Under the pieces are notes generated by a model, which worked only from the letters and a program-made list of their open reading frames with translations, searched no databases and had not been told where the DNA came from. DNA of 64,000 nucleotides from Trichuris trichiura (lineage: Eukaryota; Nematoda; Enoplea; Trichinellida; Trichuridae). This document shows, one piece after another, positions 34,901-47,900 of the stretch. The position numbers and the translations under genes are program-made. Location: the NCBI GenBank assembly GCA_037903355.1, contig JBAJFE010000026.1, positions 5,270,001 to 5,334,000 of the forward strand. The letters are read 5' to 3'. The stretch's first letter is position 1; every line of letters starts with the position of its first letter.

Positions 34901-36062
34901 AAATCGAATGACATGCTGCTCACTGCGTATAGAAGAACAGCATGGTAAATTTCCTGAATTGAATGTTGAAACTGTGGTGTTCTACATTTTGCAGCATTAT
35001 GCAGTTCAGCGAGTGAAGCCGGCACGACATAAGGCCTTATTGCGAATAAACGACGAAGTTCTCAGAACCGACCTTGTTCCTTCGTTGGCCTGCAAGAAAA
35101 ACGTTTTTCTAATTACAATTGTTTATATGCTGAGGAGGGATTATCTGTGATCTGAAAGCTCCGTTGTAATTATTTTGCTACGTTAAACAAATTTATTTTA
35201 GCTTCAAATGCGAAAACCAATGGCCCCGTTACAAAATAGTCTACATTCAACCGTGCAATGCCTATCTAAAAATGAATGCATACGTAGACGTTATAACGCC
35301 TCTGTGAGAAACATACAAGGAAATAAGGTCGAGATAAGTAGTTTAAAGTACAAAAAGGTTGTCTGCAGTAGCCCTCTCATAGTCCAATGTTGCCTAACGC
35401 CGAGATAAAAAGGGGAATCTCCTCTCTCGCCGCCCTACCGACATACTGTAAGTTCACCTACCGACTTTTTCTCTGCTTACTTAAGCCAAGCCTAAACACA
35501 AGACTTAGACAAGAAAAGGATGGTCGGGATAGCCTCCTGTAGAGATTGACGGACTGCCTTAGGAGGAGAACAGTAATGTTGGAAGTGTTGACATAAACAA
35601 CCCAAAACAATGCTTCCCTTGTCATGTGACTCAGCGCTGTTATCGAAAACAGGCACGGTCAGCTGCTTGACCTGACCTCACCCCACAGATAGGGCTATAA
35701 AAGAAGGATGGCAGACCGCAGAGGGAGATCGTGGACGTTGGCATGACGTAGAAAGATTGTCTGATCAGTCTAGTCGCGCTCATATTCATTTTGCTAGTGT
35801 TCCCTAACGAAAGCATGAACAAGACCTTTGCCTGCTAGCAGTCGAGCGGTGTATGTAAACTGCAGCTCCTCAATAGGGGAAAAACGAAGTATCTAACACG
35901 CTTGCTAGAAAGGAACTTTCTTGAGGTAGTGAAGCGGATAGATGACAATGCCCTAAAACGTCTGTTTCAGATTACCTTCTTCCATTTTAATCTGCCTGCC
36001 CTAATTTCGAAAAACTGATTCATGTTTTAACTACCTTACCGAATAAATACTTCCTTACACTG
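31929..36062. other. Intergenic, no convincing gene
   Basis: Bases 31929-31944 are the putative Rab10 leader. The frame at 32793-32990 (minus) begins with a signal-peptide-like stretch (MLLKYGVLCWLTQCLFLLIF) but has no splice partner I can defend. Nothing else stands out. Confidence 0.35.
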
Positions 36063-36092
36063 CTGACGACGGAACAAGAGCAGTCCCGAAAC
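36063..36092 (+). repeat. Hammerhead-like motif
   Basis: CTGACGA, CGGAAC, a 7-nt loop, GTCCCG and AAACG: the CTGAYGACGG...CCGAAA pattern with one mismatch in the predicted helix II. It lies 40-160 bp before a decayed family A foldback arm, matching the order in the intact 60-kb element. Confidence 0.5.
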
Positions 36093-36129
36093 GTACGGTA
36101 TAGAATTGTTCTGTATTTTCTCTAACAAT

Positions 36130-36250
36130 CTGTTCATCCATTCGTTGGTAGGGCATTTTGAAGTTTACTTACAGATACACCAAACAGGCCAAAGCCGTGA
36201 GCCGAAGATCAACCATGAAACATGACTGCCCTGATATCGTTTCCTTACAC
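36130..36250. mobile_element. Family A foldback relic (right arm and tail)
   Basis: CATCCATTCGTTGGTAGGGC, ACTTACAGATACACC and ATCAACCATGAAACAT are diverged counterparts of the right arm and tail of the 60389-60798 element. Together with the hammerhead-like motif at 36063 this looks like one old copy. Confidence 0.5.
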
Positions 36251-36494
36251 AACGTAGTCTTGCACACGCGCTCTCGATGGAACGCATTTTGCTCCCAAAA
36301 GCTACGCTATTTTTGTGCATATGATCTTTAAGTTAAGGGATCGCTTCCCTAAAGAACAGACACCCATTCGTCACTAGATCGTGCGTGCTGAAGGTAAATG
36401 GTATTTTGAAGTGTTGTCAAGTAATGGTAATGGTTTATTTTTTCAGGAGCATTCTAAAACAAGTGATGCTTTGTAACAGGCATGTGTATCATGT

Positions 36495-36600
36495 TATGGT
36501 AGATCTTCTACGGCTTTTCCCGTTCAAAGAAAAAAACAGGGAAAGCCGTAGAAAATTTACTAAAACAGGGACATTCCAACGGCAAAACAACGCTACTTTA
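36495..36600. mobile_element. Family A foldback, short copy
   Basis: A small palindrome: TCTTCTACGGCTTTTCCCG faces CAGGGAAAGCCGTAGAAAA across about 12 nt. A possible tail (CATTCCAACGGCAAAACAAC) resembles the other copies. Only the outer ends of the arms are kept. Confidence 0.55.
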
Positions 36601-38162
36601 CTTAGCGACTTCAGCAATACAGAACTTCCGAGACAACAACTGGTCCCATCAGCAGCCTAAACGGGAATCGTAGCAATTTTTTAAAGTCAGTTAAGAAGTA
36701 AACTTTTAATTGCGATATGTATACTGTAACTTGTGCCAGTTTCGTTACCATAGTGACCATTTTTTTATGAGTTCGAAGTGAATTTTTTGTGTTTTTATTG
36801 TTTCTAGCGTTTGAACAAACCATTTGTAAGTAGTTTTCAGCGTGTTTTGAAAATTTTCATCCATCAGTTGTTTGTTACCGTTAAGCACTGCGATTTCTTC
36901 CAGTGAGACATTGAAAGTTATCTTAACTTGAGACACTAGATCCTCTTCCATCGAAATGTTAAAAATTCTTTTCTTTCATTGAAACATTCTAAACAAGGAC
37001 TTCCTGTGTCTTCTTCCGTTGAAACTTTAAATTTTGGTCAATTATGCTCATGTAGATCCAGTCATTTTTTCCTTTTTTCACTTATATGGTTGTGAACCGT
37101 TCCTTCCACTTAATGTATCCTTCATCTTCTGATGGAAGAATTTTTATTGTACGGAAGTGCGCAGTGTTCGTTTTAATGATGAACATTTTTTTATCATTAA
37201 TCGGAGAGCAGTTCTTCTTCCATTAGTCTTATTAGTCTAGCGCTGATATAGTGAGCAACATTTGGGAAGGTCAGTCAAGTTGGACCAAATATCACTAGGC
37301 GTAGGTGAGCTTCACGATTGTTGCCGATCGAGAATGCGCTGGATCTAAGATTGGGCAGCAAAGTGTCTGCCACGCGCTGAGAGAAAGAACGAGATCGGAC
37401 TGAGTTGAGGAATAAGCGACTCTGCGTCTTGTTTGCATTCTCCCCACAAAAGTTGAGGCGGCAACTTCAAAGGTGGTTAGCAAAAGAAAAATTTTTTATG
37501 GGATGCCTGTATATTAAACATTTGGAATACCGCTGCTCCTGAGTACTGCGGATAATGGATCATCTACTGCGCACTGCATGTGAACGATGTGTACAGCGTA
37601 ACGCATGTGCACATGTTCAGTAATCATAACGTCACTCTGATCGCAAAGTGTATATACACTTCGTAGTTCAGCCGGTGACTACGGGTGAAGATTGACTACC
37701 TGAATGCTCCGCATTTTAATAAAGTTCTAACAGAGTCCTATCCGTAGATAAACGTTACACCCCATGAAAGTTTGCGGTGCCAGAAAGAAACGTTGTGTGT
37801 TCAACGTAATATTTATCGAAATTAACTGAATGAATATCTTGCTTATCGAATCTTCGCGCAAGGCAATACAGTGTGCTATTTAAACCATCCGCCAGAATGC
37901 CATACGGAATTTAAACTGTATCAGAAGGTTCTCCCTGTTGGCACACGCATCCTAAATTCCAACATTTTGACTTCATGCTCCTTGGGTTGCCACGTAATAA
38001 GGTACAAAGTTCATTCATGTTCAGTCATCAGTCATATCATTCAACCTCCGACATATATTTATTGGAAGCAGTATAATGACGCATCATACTCAACAGCCAG
38101 ATCAATGTTAAACAGCAGCAGGGTAAGCACTGATAAAGGCAACCAGATTTTGGTTTCATTTC
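36601..38162. other. Intergenic, no convincing gene
   Basis: The minus strand at 36745-36951 encodes a polar, helix-like stretch (MEEDLVSQVKITFNVSLEEI), but I cannot link it to other exons. Otherwise nothing is seen. Confidence 0.35.
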
Positions 38163-38514
38163 TTATACCAAAGTGGAGAAGTCAGCATCGAAAACCAGCT
38201 GTTTTTCTGGTTCAGCTAGCCTACCCATTGCAGCACTAGTTGGACCGTGGTTCTTGCGATTTGCTCGCAGTTTCAAAGGTCCACATGAAACTGAATACAC
38301 TGCAAAAGACATGCAAGCAAGGCAAAGAAGTAAGGCCACTGAAATCAGGACTGTAGTAACCGTCTTGGTTACCGTTCTGGTAAAGTCGTAGGCGAAACTG
38401 AGTTGGGCCTGCCAGTGCACAATGACCGCTAAAAAAATGCAACTGTAATTTCCTTTTGTTTACGTCAAAGATATTGCGCTCATAGCCTTGAAGCATAATA
38501 TAAACAGTTTCCAT
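38163..38514 (-). CDS. Small single-span membrane protein, two exons
   Basis: Exon 1 is 38464-38514 (METVYIMLQGYERNIFD) and exon 2 is 38163-38408. The 55-nt intron (GTAAAC to CACTGGCAG) is phase 0, giving 98 residues. A strong hydrophobic helix (TTVLISVALLLCLACMSFAV, roughly residues 36-55) is followed by a basic, then mixed tail ending DADFSTLV. The first ~17 residues are not hydrophobic, so this reads as a single-pass protein without a cleavable signal. A TAG sits directly before the ATG; its AG can also be a trans-splice acceptor. No family recognised. The intron sites are weaker than in the other genes, so the model is moderate. Confidence 0.5.
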
Positions 38515-38632
38515 CTAGACATTTCAAGAAATTAGTTTCGGGAAAGTTTGCGCATTTTCGCACTCGGAAGAAATGGAATTGTGTGATACGTTCCACGTTA
38601 CTTAACCGATGATCATGTTGTAACGTATTTTT

Positions 38633-38838
38633 TTCTATTTATGGACAAGGTTCCGTCAGTCAAAGATAGGTATACCGAAGCTTTCAGGTGTTAACTGTCA
38701 CTCGTCATCAGCGGTTCAACTAACATGGGTAACATGACCCATGTTAGTTAGCTGAACCGCTGATGACGGGTGACAGTTAACACCCGAAAGCTTTGGTATA
38801 CCTATCTTTGATTGACGGAACCTTGTCCGTAAATAAAG
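38633..38838. mobile_element. Palindromic element with a hammerhead-like motif in each arm
   Basis: About 100-bp arms (TTATGGACAAGGTTCCGTCA facing TGACGGAACCTTGTCCGTAA) with very few mismatches and a centre near 38735 (CATGGGTAACATGACCCATG). The plus-strand motif at 38760-38791 reads CTGATGA, CGGGTG, loop, CACCCG, AAAGC. The left arm carries the same motif on the minus strand (38680-38711) with an imperfect helix. No ORF and no clear target duplication. Confidence 0.8.
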
Positions 38839-41800
38839 AAAATAAAACTTGGGACTTTCAGAGTCTATGGTTCCGTAAAGAAAAACTATGTGTTCAGTTG
38901 GAACGTATAAATGCAAAACTAGTGCATTAAGAAGGCTAGAAAACAAAAGAACAGACGGTTACACAGAATTGGCTTGTTAACGACGGACTGGAACATAACT
39001 GAATTCAGCGAATGAAAATCAGTTTCCGTTATTCCTACAGTAACAGCCGACAGCAACTATTCTGATACTAACTTTATTAAGAGCTACATTAAATCTGAGT
39101 ATCGATACCGGAAATCTAGCTGTTTAATTGAGAAAATACGTGCTGCTGACATCTAACCTCAACCATAGTTATAATGCACGAAAGATGTGCTTCTCGTTCA
39201 GTAAATCATTAACATTATGCATTGGTCATGAGAAACAAAGTCTAACTTTTGAAACATTCAGTAATGGTATAGGAATAAAAAGTGTGTGTGGATCGTATAA
39301 GGAGTTTTCCGCATGCGTATAACATTGTCCCGACCCCATAATACCACTGTCTTATGCAGAGAAAGGGGTTTTTTCCCTAAAGAGATTACAGCCACTCCGT
39401 TAACCGTGACAGCGGTGTGGAATTCCTTGGAATACTCTTATAAACGTCATATAATGTTGCATGCTGCCCTGAGGGGTTTCATGTTCAATGCGTTTTCCGC
39501 CTGAGACCAACGTGATGACAAGCTCATCGCCCTTCCCTGCGTTAGCGATCCTTTCTTTTTTCAGCTTCTTCGCATAAATAATGGCTTGCTAATCTCAGTA
39601 AAAAGACAAAAATGATGGAAAAGGAGAAAAAGAAAATGAGCGAACACAGACGGCTAGAACGAGCGTGATTAAAAACAACTCTGCCTACAGGACGCAGAAA
39701 GGAAAAAAGGATGAGAGAAAAGTCAGTGCAAGCTGGAAAGGGCAACTAACTAATGTGTACTTCTCTATTTCACTTTTGCAGCGCCTTAGTGCTTTCGATA
39801 GTCTGTCTCGTTTAACTTACCAGGCCCCTTCAACCGCTCTTTTCGTCTCCATCAGCCCTTTCCAGCCTACGGGGACCGTAATATCCCGTCGGGAGCCACT
39901 GCTTTAAAGCAAAGCAGTTCTGCAATTAAAACATTAAAAAATGAACATTTATTGATGCATCCTGCAAATGAGCTAATCAATGAAGAACTAAACTGAGTGA
40001 AACAGCTTAGCTTGCTAATGACTTTAAAAATCCGGCAACAAAAGAGTCGAGATTTGAAAATCCATGGTCTTTAACTCCGACTCATCCAGCTATATTCCTG
40101 TAATCATCATCACGTTTACATAGTTGAGTCCCTTTTCAAAATGTAGATAGCCTTTCTAATAGGCTTTCGCTTCCACATACTTAAATCCACCTAGCTGTAA
40201 GATGCAAGCTTCAAGGCTGTAATGATAAAGTTTATCGTTCAATCCACCAGAACTTTAAAGCTTTTACTTCATCCGTTATTCCTTAAAATTTCATTTGCTT
40301 TTTGGTAATATTTAATTATTTTTTCCTGTTTATTAATATATCACTAAAAAGCTTTATTCTCTGTTAGCATTAAGACAGCTGTAACGACTTAAGAAGGCAT
40401 TGTAATGGTAAGATGAAGTGGTTAGCTATCGGTAACTGCGAACATCGTAGCTGATAAAGAAAATCGTTTCTTCGTCACCTTGTCAGTCCCATTGACGCGG
40501 AATTGATGAAACTGCATATGCTTTGAAATATTTGTCAGTATGCCGCGCCATAATAAAGAATTGCACTAGTTACCAAATCTCGTGAGTAGTGTCACCCTCT
40601 AACAAAAACAGTGTCAAGAGAAAGTGTAATCGTGGGGAAAAACAGAAATCAGCGACGTCATTTTATCCTTAATAGTAACATTAATACGGGTTGTTATTAG
40701 GCATAAGCAATAAAGAAAGCAATTTAGAATTTGTTTTTTTCTAGTTCACAATTTCAAATGCAAGCTGTACTGAAAATAAAACTTTTTTGAGATAGCAGTA
40801 CCGGCTAGCATTGTGCTGAACTTCTGCCGACTGGAAATAGCGTACTATACAGCATGACAGGAGAGCTCGAAATAAGCTGGTTTCTATCCTTCCTTCATTA
40901 GTAAAGCTAAAGCAAAGAGCTCAGAGACAGAACGCCAGGCAGGTGATGGCAGTTACGTGTCTAAGCGCGAAATGATTAATAACCTGATGGCAGGGAATGT
41001 GTCATGTAAGTGCCAGCTATTTCTTTAAGGTGAGCATTGAAGGTAAGATTTATTTGCACCAGATTTCTGTAACGTTTATTTATTAATACAAACTAGTACA
41101 TTAAGTTATGGTGCATTGTATAGCTTTCCACATGTCCTACATATCACCGTTAGTGTTAATAATTTACAACGGAAGGTTGAAACCTGCATAAAAACACTAA
41201 ATATACAAAGCTTAGTAGCGGACAGACACGTCTGCGGCTACACCGTTTTCATGCAGAAAACGGATCGAAATTGTTCTATTTCCTTTCATTATCAGAACTA
41301 GCGCAACTTTCAGGTGATCCATTCGTCTGACACTGATGTGATGCAAGACTGAAAAACAACTTTCCTGCAAAGACACCAAAATGAGTGGGTAGGTGATAGC
41401 AAAAATTAGAACTTAACATTCATACCGTAGAAATGAACTCATTCCACCTCTGAACTCTCATTGCTATTATTGCACGCACACTATCATGCATTATGTAAAC
41501 AGAGAATGGAGATGAAACGAAATATGCAGTTATGTAATGGTACTTAGGATGAAAAATGTAGTGGGACAACTAAAATTTCATTGTTTTCCGTTCTGCCAAA
41601 ATGTACTACAGCATGAAGAAAACCTCTGATAACTGAATGGTAAAGCCATGCTACCAAAAGCGTAGGTTCGTTATGAAAGCTTCATAGCACAACTACACTC
41701 TAAGTGGCAAGCGCTCATATATTAATGTTAACATTCACCAATGTCTGCCTATCAGTGTACTTTGCAGAATTAATCACTAAAATTCATGACTGCGAATGAC

Positions 41801-42930
41801 TCCAAAGCTCAGAGGATGATTTATTAATAGCGAGTAAGTATTGACACTGGGAAAAATAAGAAAAATTTAACTTCATGCAATGAGCATGCATGCTTTCGTT
41901 ATTATCACGAAAAGCAGGCCATCACCGTTTCTATTAGAACACCAGGTATTTTACTTCACCTTCATACTTCTGACTACGTTTTCTTGCTCATTCCTATGCG
42001 GTAAGTTTCTTAAATACGAAAACAGGCTTCGTTTTGAAAGTGAAGTTAGCATGTGCAAAACCTATCCACATCCAGCGAAATTATCCTAAGCATCCAGTTC
42101 ATGAGTTTCTAACATTTATCTTTTTTGCCGCTACCGAGATAGCCTGTGCATGAAGACTTACAGCTATTGGTACATAAGAAAACGGATTTAACAGATAAAG
42201 GAGATCTTGTCTTTTAGACGCCTTACCGTTTAAGAAATGCAGGTTCCCTTCTGGCAAGCATACTCTTAGATTTGTTGTAGCTTTACTGTAGAGCATGCCA
42301 GTCAGCCTTTTGCTCTTACCGTAATCTAAGCTGAGGCAGAAGTCTAGGCTAGGCCTGGGTAGAGGCAGGACAAGACAGCCGGAAGACCTACGGAATGACG
42401 GTGGGGCGCCTGGGGAACAAGACCCGATAAAAACTATTTATTTTACTTATTGATTCTTTTGCATCTAACCAACCAACAAGTAAAACTCCTTTTTTTACCG
42501 TTGTTGCGCCTTTTTAAAACGTAGGCTATTGAGATGGCCTACGTAGTCGGTCAAGCTGTGCAGCTATTTTATACATAAGAAACAACTTTTAAAAGTTAAA
42601 AGATTTTTCTATATAGCTAAAGAAAACATTTTAAATCTTTCCTTGTAAAATACTAACAAAACAGCTGGCGTACAGAGACTGGCTTTCTCTAAGGAAAGAA
42701 GCGGAACTTTGCCGGCCATTTGTTTTCCGTAACCCATTTATTTAGATGCAGTGAATTCAAGCTGTAGTTTAAGCAAGAAGGGTATTGTTAAAACAAAGTT
42801 CACAGAAACATCCTTGAAAAAAATTGACCTGCAATATTTAAAGAAAATGAATTCCTGTTTTGTCTATTCCTTCATTTAGAACAGCACTTCATAAAAATGA
42901 GCAGCCTTGTCTGAACTTTGTTTGCTTTTA

Positions 42931-42967
<37 letters not shown>

Positions 42968-43141
42968 AGTGCTTTTGAACAAGGGAAGCAATGAATAAAT
43001 TAAGGTTGATTTGTGATAAGCGTAATCGCATAGATTCTTGCATGAACATACTGTACTTACCAAGCAAAAACAAAGGGACGCTGAAGAAAAAGCCACCATG
43101 AGTGATGAAGCGCAGATAGACTGAACGACAACGGAAACGCT
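38839..43141. other. Intergenic, no convincing gene
   Basis: About 4.3 kb with only short frames of unlikely composition, plus the (TC)n microsatellite listed separately. Confidence 0.4.
42933..42964 (+). repeat. (TC)n microsatellite
   Basis: Sixteen uninterrupted TC units, which give the Arg-Glu run in the minus-strand frame there. It lies about 180 bp beyond the stop codon of the two-span membrane protein gene. Confidence 0.95.
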
Positions 43142-44170
43142 TCATTCTAAAAAACTACTTGACGTTTCATTCAGGCGTATTTCGTCATACCCAATAATGT
43201 GACTTCGCGTGCGAGTGCCATGAGCTTGCACTGATTTCAATATAACGTAGCACTCAGTTATTGCTGAAAACGCAGCGCATAACGCCATGGAAAGTGAAAC
43301 AGCGCACAGAGCAGAAGCCAGCTCAAGCTGGGTTCGATCGTTTAGCAAAGGCCTGGGCGGTTCAGTGTATACACTGCTGCCCCTATTCTTAGATCCTATT
43401 ATGGCGAACTCTTCACTTGGTGAAGTTTCGATTGCATAAGTTTCTGAAAATAGAAGAATAAGCAGAGAAACGATGAGTCCACTTACCGCTGGCGACGTGC
43501 AGATATAAAATCAAGGAAAGAATGGTAACGATGATAGACGGCAGGCCAAGTACAGTCAGTGTAAGAATAATAGCTACTAAATTTGTACTGCTGTTTGCAC
43601 TGGGTGTACTTATAGCGCCTTGAAGTGAACAGGGAGCCACTGAACGGTCACTTTTACGGACAGAATCAGCCCTAAGCTGTCTGTCGGCCTTCGTTGGGTT
43701 AGGACCAATCAAAACGGTAGCTGCACTGTCAGATCTAGCAGCTGATCCGAGGACACAATTCTTAAGCCCTTTGTTAGCGCTCAAGCTACGCCTCACACCG
43801 TCTGCTTGATATGGTAAATGTGACTGGTCATCGTCTTCAAAAGTCATTGGTGACCAACGATTCACTGAAAATTACTTATAAAAAACAGGCAACCTGAACG
43901 AATGGTCTTAGTGCACATTACCGGAGACGTTATCAAGATGGGTTGAATTCAAATAGCAGCAGCTGTTGTAACCTGACATTGACGGTGGTTCCTGAGCCTT
44001 CCGCCTCCAGGACAACTGCAATACACTGGAACGGCTCAGAGGCAGATCTCCCCCACTGGTTGGTAACCCAGCGTATTGATGTCTGAGCATCCTTGCTCCA
44101 CTTTGGAATTCTGTAAGCAGTTCATCCGTAATACCATTTGATAGCAGTGACGTTATTCTAAATAAGTGAC
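43142..44170 (-). CDS. Unrecognised two-span membrane protein, 5' end not found
   Basis: Three exons, 43922-44170, 43487-43864 and 43142-43443, join in phase across 57- and 43-nt introns with TTTTCAG acceptors. They give at least 308 residues to a TGA. The N-terminal part is Ser/Pro/basic. A long helix (LVAIILTLTVLGLPSIIVTI, then LSLILYL) is followed by a ~45-residue loop (SPSEEFAIIGSKNRGSS, PPRPLLNDRTQ). A second helix (ALCAVSLSMALCAAFSAITE) and a ~35-residue tail end the protein. The first exon starts with one base of a split codon (phase 2), so a coding exon upstream is expected; alternatively translation starts at the ATG at 44090, giving 282 residues. I do not recognise the family. Splice-phase agreement across both introns makes it a real gene. 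Confidence 0.7.
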
Positions 44171-44776
44171 TGAAATTAACTGTGACATTGCTCGATTACG
44201 CAGATTAGTTAGCAGTAGTAAACATATCAGGAAAACCAAAGTTAAATTCTGCAAAACAGAAGTCGGCGAGGTTAGCGATTCTATGAACACTGAGTAGCCA
44301 ATTCGCTCCGTATCCGCTTCAGTGTAATCTATACTAAGCGCTGTCAGTAGTAACCCAATACAGCTGAATTTTGGCAATCGGTGCGTGCGTGGGAGTTGTG
44401 CTTGCTGAATTAGAGGTTGTGTGGTATTCACTTGCAGCATATGCACAACTAACCTCTTCATATCCGTTAAAATTTTGACAGATCAGTACAGATTGACTAG
44501 CGCGGTAAAAACATTAAATGAAAACTATGTGCATTAATTCTTTTAGCTGAGTAAAGAAGTTCATCATAGTGATTTCAAAAGTGAAGAGCTTAGTTTTCTG
44601 AATAGATCAGCAACGATTTCAGAAAGCGCTTGGAAATTAAGGTGCTGGCGAAACCATCGTGAATCAGTTTCAATAGGTCAAAGCGGTCTCCACATTTTGC
44701 TGACCCCTCACATTAATTGCTTAAAGAATTTATGCCTCAATGTGCATAGTTTTTAGATCAGTGAAATTCAGTTACA

Positions 44777-44974
44777 CTAGCTATCACTGTGAACCTCTGC
44801 AACTTTCACTTTCAGCTTATAAGCCCATTTGATCAGATCAGCGGCACGCGGATCGCAAAACTTGGTCGCACGGTCCACTGTTTCAGGTTGAATGGAAAAT
44901 TTAACTTGCTCATACAACAAAATTCTGCATCTTTCTAGGAGTGAAAGTTCTACACTAGATTCCGATGTTCTCAT
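44777..44974 (-). CDS. Hypothetical ORF, possible upstream exon or small gene
   Basis: An ATG-started 65-codon frame with protein-like composition (ELSLLERCRILLYEQVKF, CDPRAADLIKWAYKLKVKV). It lies about 600 bp upstream of the first identified exon of the two-span membrane protein gene, on the same strand. None of its possible donors has the phase needed to join that exon, so it may be a separate short gene. Function unknown. Confidence 0.3.
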   Translation of the reverse strand: MRTSESSVELSLLERCRILLYEQVKFSIQPETVDRATKFCDPRAADLIKWAYKLKVKVAEVHSDS

Positions 44975-47900
44975 ATAGCAGAGAGAAACAAAACTACTCT
45001 TGAGTACATGCGCTTATGAACAAGATTAGCAGGTGTAATACTTTGCAATGAAACTAACCCACATAAACGGGTTCTGACGAAGCAAACGAAGGATTGCCTA
45101 TGTTTAGCCGCTTATAAGGACAATGCTACCTAAAATTCTCCGCTAACAAAATTGGAAATATGTATATATACAGGGTATCTCTACTTTACGGTGGCTTTGA
45201 TTTCACGATAGCGTGCAAGAGAAACCGTTCTGCAGAAGCCTTCTCTGGTGCCTCGTCTATTACAACGGTATGGCATGCGACATTTATTTGTGACGCTGGC
45301 TGGGTTAACGAGTCAGCGCTTAGCCAGTCAAGGTGTACTGATGCTGAAATAAGTAGGTAGCACTTATAATAATTTAGGAAGAGCTAAAAAGATCCTGTTG
45401 CTTCTTACAGAGAAGTACGCAGTAAAGAAAATTGTTTGGTGACAGGTAGCAGACGGTAAAATCAGCTTCCAACGGTACTTAGGTACTAGCAACTCATTTT
45501 CTCCTCTAGCTCAGAAAAATTCAAGAAGACAAAGGTAAAACGAGTAAGTAATTGAACTTAAACGAAAAAGCGGTAAAGCGTGCTCAGTAAATATGAAACA
45601 TTCAATGCTTTACTGGAAGAAGCAGAATATGCTGTAAATGTTTTTCCCAGGTTGATACAAGCGTTTTGAGCACTTTTAAAACAGGCCGTACTAAGCTGCG
45701 ATACTTAACGTTACATGCAGCGACGGAATGCGACTAGTATATGCACAGTATGTTTATGCGGCACACATATATTCCTACGGGTCACTGCCTTACCGCAGTG
45801 AAGTGGATTGCTAAACCTAATGAAGCTATGAGCTGCCGTACAGTTACGATGAACGGGTCAATAACAGAGAGTTCTCACGAAATATGATCCACTGGCAAAG
45901 GAAATGGCACCCAGTTCAATGAGTATACCAATAAAATCCTATGGTCGGTTGTCCATACATGTCTATATATATATATATATATATAGATATAGATATAGAT
46001 AGATAGATAGATAGATATATAGATATTTAGCTATGTCACGCAGTGAATCAGTACCATACGCTTATCAGTAAAACCCTCAATCGTTTAACTAGATAATATT
46101 GTTAGAATCGACTTTAGCAAACGGAAATGGAGCATCTCTACCTTGAAGAACGGCCGTCTTAGCTGCAGGTTACAGTTTCAACGTCTGGAACAATTATGTT
46201 TGTTGGCAAACTTTATGAACGGAGGAAAGCATAATGAAACTACCGAACAAAACCTATGAATTTCATAGACTCCACTTAGCCATCATTTGTCGAACTGAAA
46301 AGACCGCCAGAAACTTGCAATAAGACAGGTTACGACAAATTCCATTGCGCGCTTCGCGTACTACTTGCAAATTTTCGTAGGAGTTTCCAAGCATGAGCTC
46401 CTGAATGCGCTGAGAGTTTTTTTACAAAATTTGCATGTGTGCTACAGCTGCCAGTTATTATCGAACAAGGCAGATGAACACCTTTATCGGATGGAAGTTC
46501 AGTAGAGAACTGTAGAAACAGTCCATGAAAAAACGCGTAATATTTGAAATGCATGAGTGAAAATCTTACCGGCGCTTAACTGCAGGTAAAGGGGAAGAAT
46601 ATTTGGGCTTGTAGCAAGGGGTTCAGAGCAAAAGGAATACTAGCGAAGAGTCGATTCTCCGTATGTAATTCGTATGGAAACCATTTTTGACTGCCTGTGG
46701 CGAAGCGAACCGAACATGACAGACCGCATTCAGAACGAGAAAACTGGCTTCGCCGAATGTGTTGACTTACGCTGCGTCGTCCTGACCAACTAAGTGCTGT
46801 TCGCCATTAAGCTGAACCTCCGAACGCAGCGAAGATAATCTTGCGGTGCCACGGTCAGGTCTCGAGGTCTTTCTTTGTCCTTACATACAATCAGCGGCGA
46901 CTATTCTCATCAGGCCATTGCCATTTGACCAGGCCTACTAGGAACGTTGAGTAACTGAGTCAAGCTAGCCTTGACACAGTCTAGCCGTACTGTTCTATTC
47001 AACGCCATTGTAACGGTGGACCAAAATGATAGAAATGAATGAATCCATGATAACAGTTTGGCGGTACCCTTTCGTTGGTTAGACCATTATGAAATGCTGA
47101 AAGAAGCAGTGGTTTATATCCTGTACATTACTCACAGTTACTCAAAAGTATTAATAATTACAATCTTTTGCGCTGATTTAGCTGAGGCGCTACGGTTCAC
47201 TTCCTGCTAGTTAATTGTGCATTATGGATTTATTGTTCCTGTTCCGTTTCCATGAGGTTGAAGGAATATTTTTTGTTCTTGAAAAATCGCTGACGCAAAT
47301 ATTTTTTGTTGCGATAAAAGGAATCATAATTTTTTTCTAAAAAGCGGTCTTTCCTTGTCAACAATTTTCTTGAAACTTTAGGAGATGTTCGAACATGTAG
47401 TACTGAATTATTACTACTAACAATGCTTCATTTCCAATATGTTAATAAGACTCATCCGGCAATTATTATTCACAGAATGAACGAGATTACTCCAACGTTT
47501 CGTTAGGAAGTCCATTACCAAGAGCATTTACAACTATCATTAATATTAATGAATGGCTCCTGATAGCATTCCCACCATGGGAGAGTTTCCATGAATAGCA
47601 TTAATAAAACATGACAGTCGAACTTCAGTAATCTGGAAATTTCGCTAATTCGGACATGATTTCCAAGAGCAATTAACATGCGAGGTCACCAAAAGGTGGA
47701 CCACCTTAATGTATCGAAACTTTTTCATTATAGTTTCACACTCACCATAGTTCCCAAGGACTGTCAAGCATACAGCTCCGCATTTGTAAATAAATATCAG
47801 GTCTTCACTTCTGAGGTGACAATAATGAAAAACTTCTGCCTCTTAAGCTGTCACGCTGAGGACGGCACCTGAAGATCCTGAAAGCTCTGTTCTCACAAGT

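Noticed and set aside
37871..38239. 122-codon plus-strand frame
   Set aside because: GTG start, unlikely composition, and antisense to exon 2 of the small membrane protein gene.
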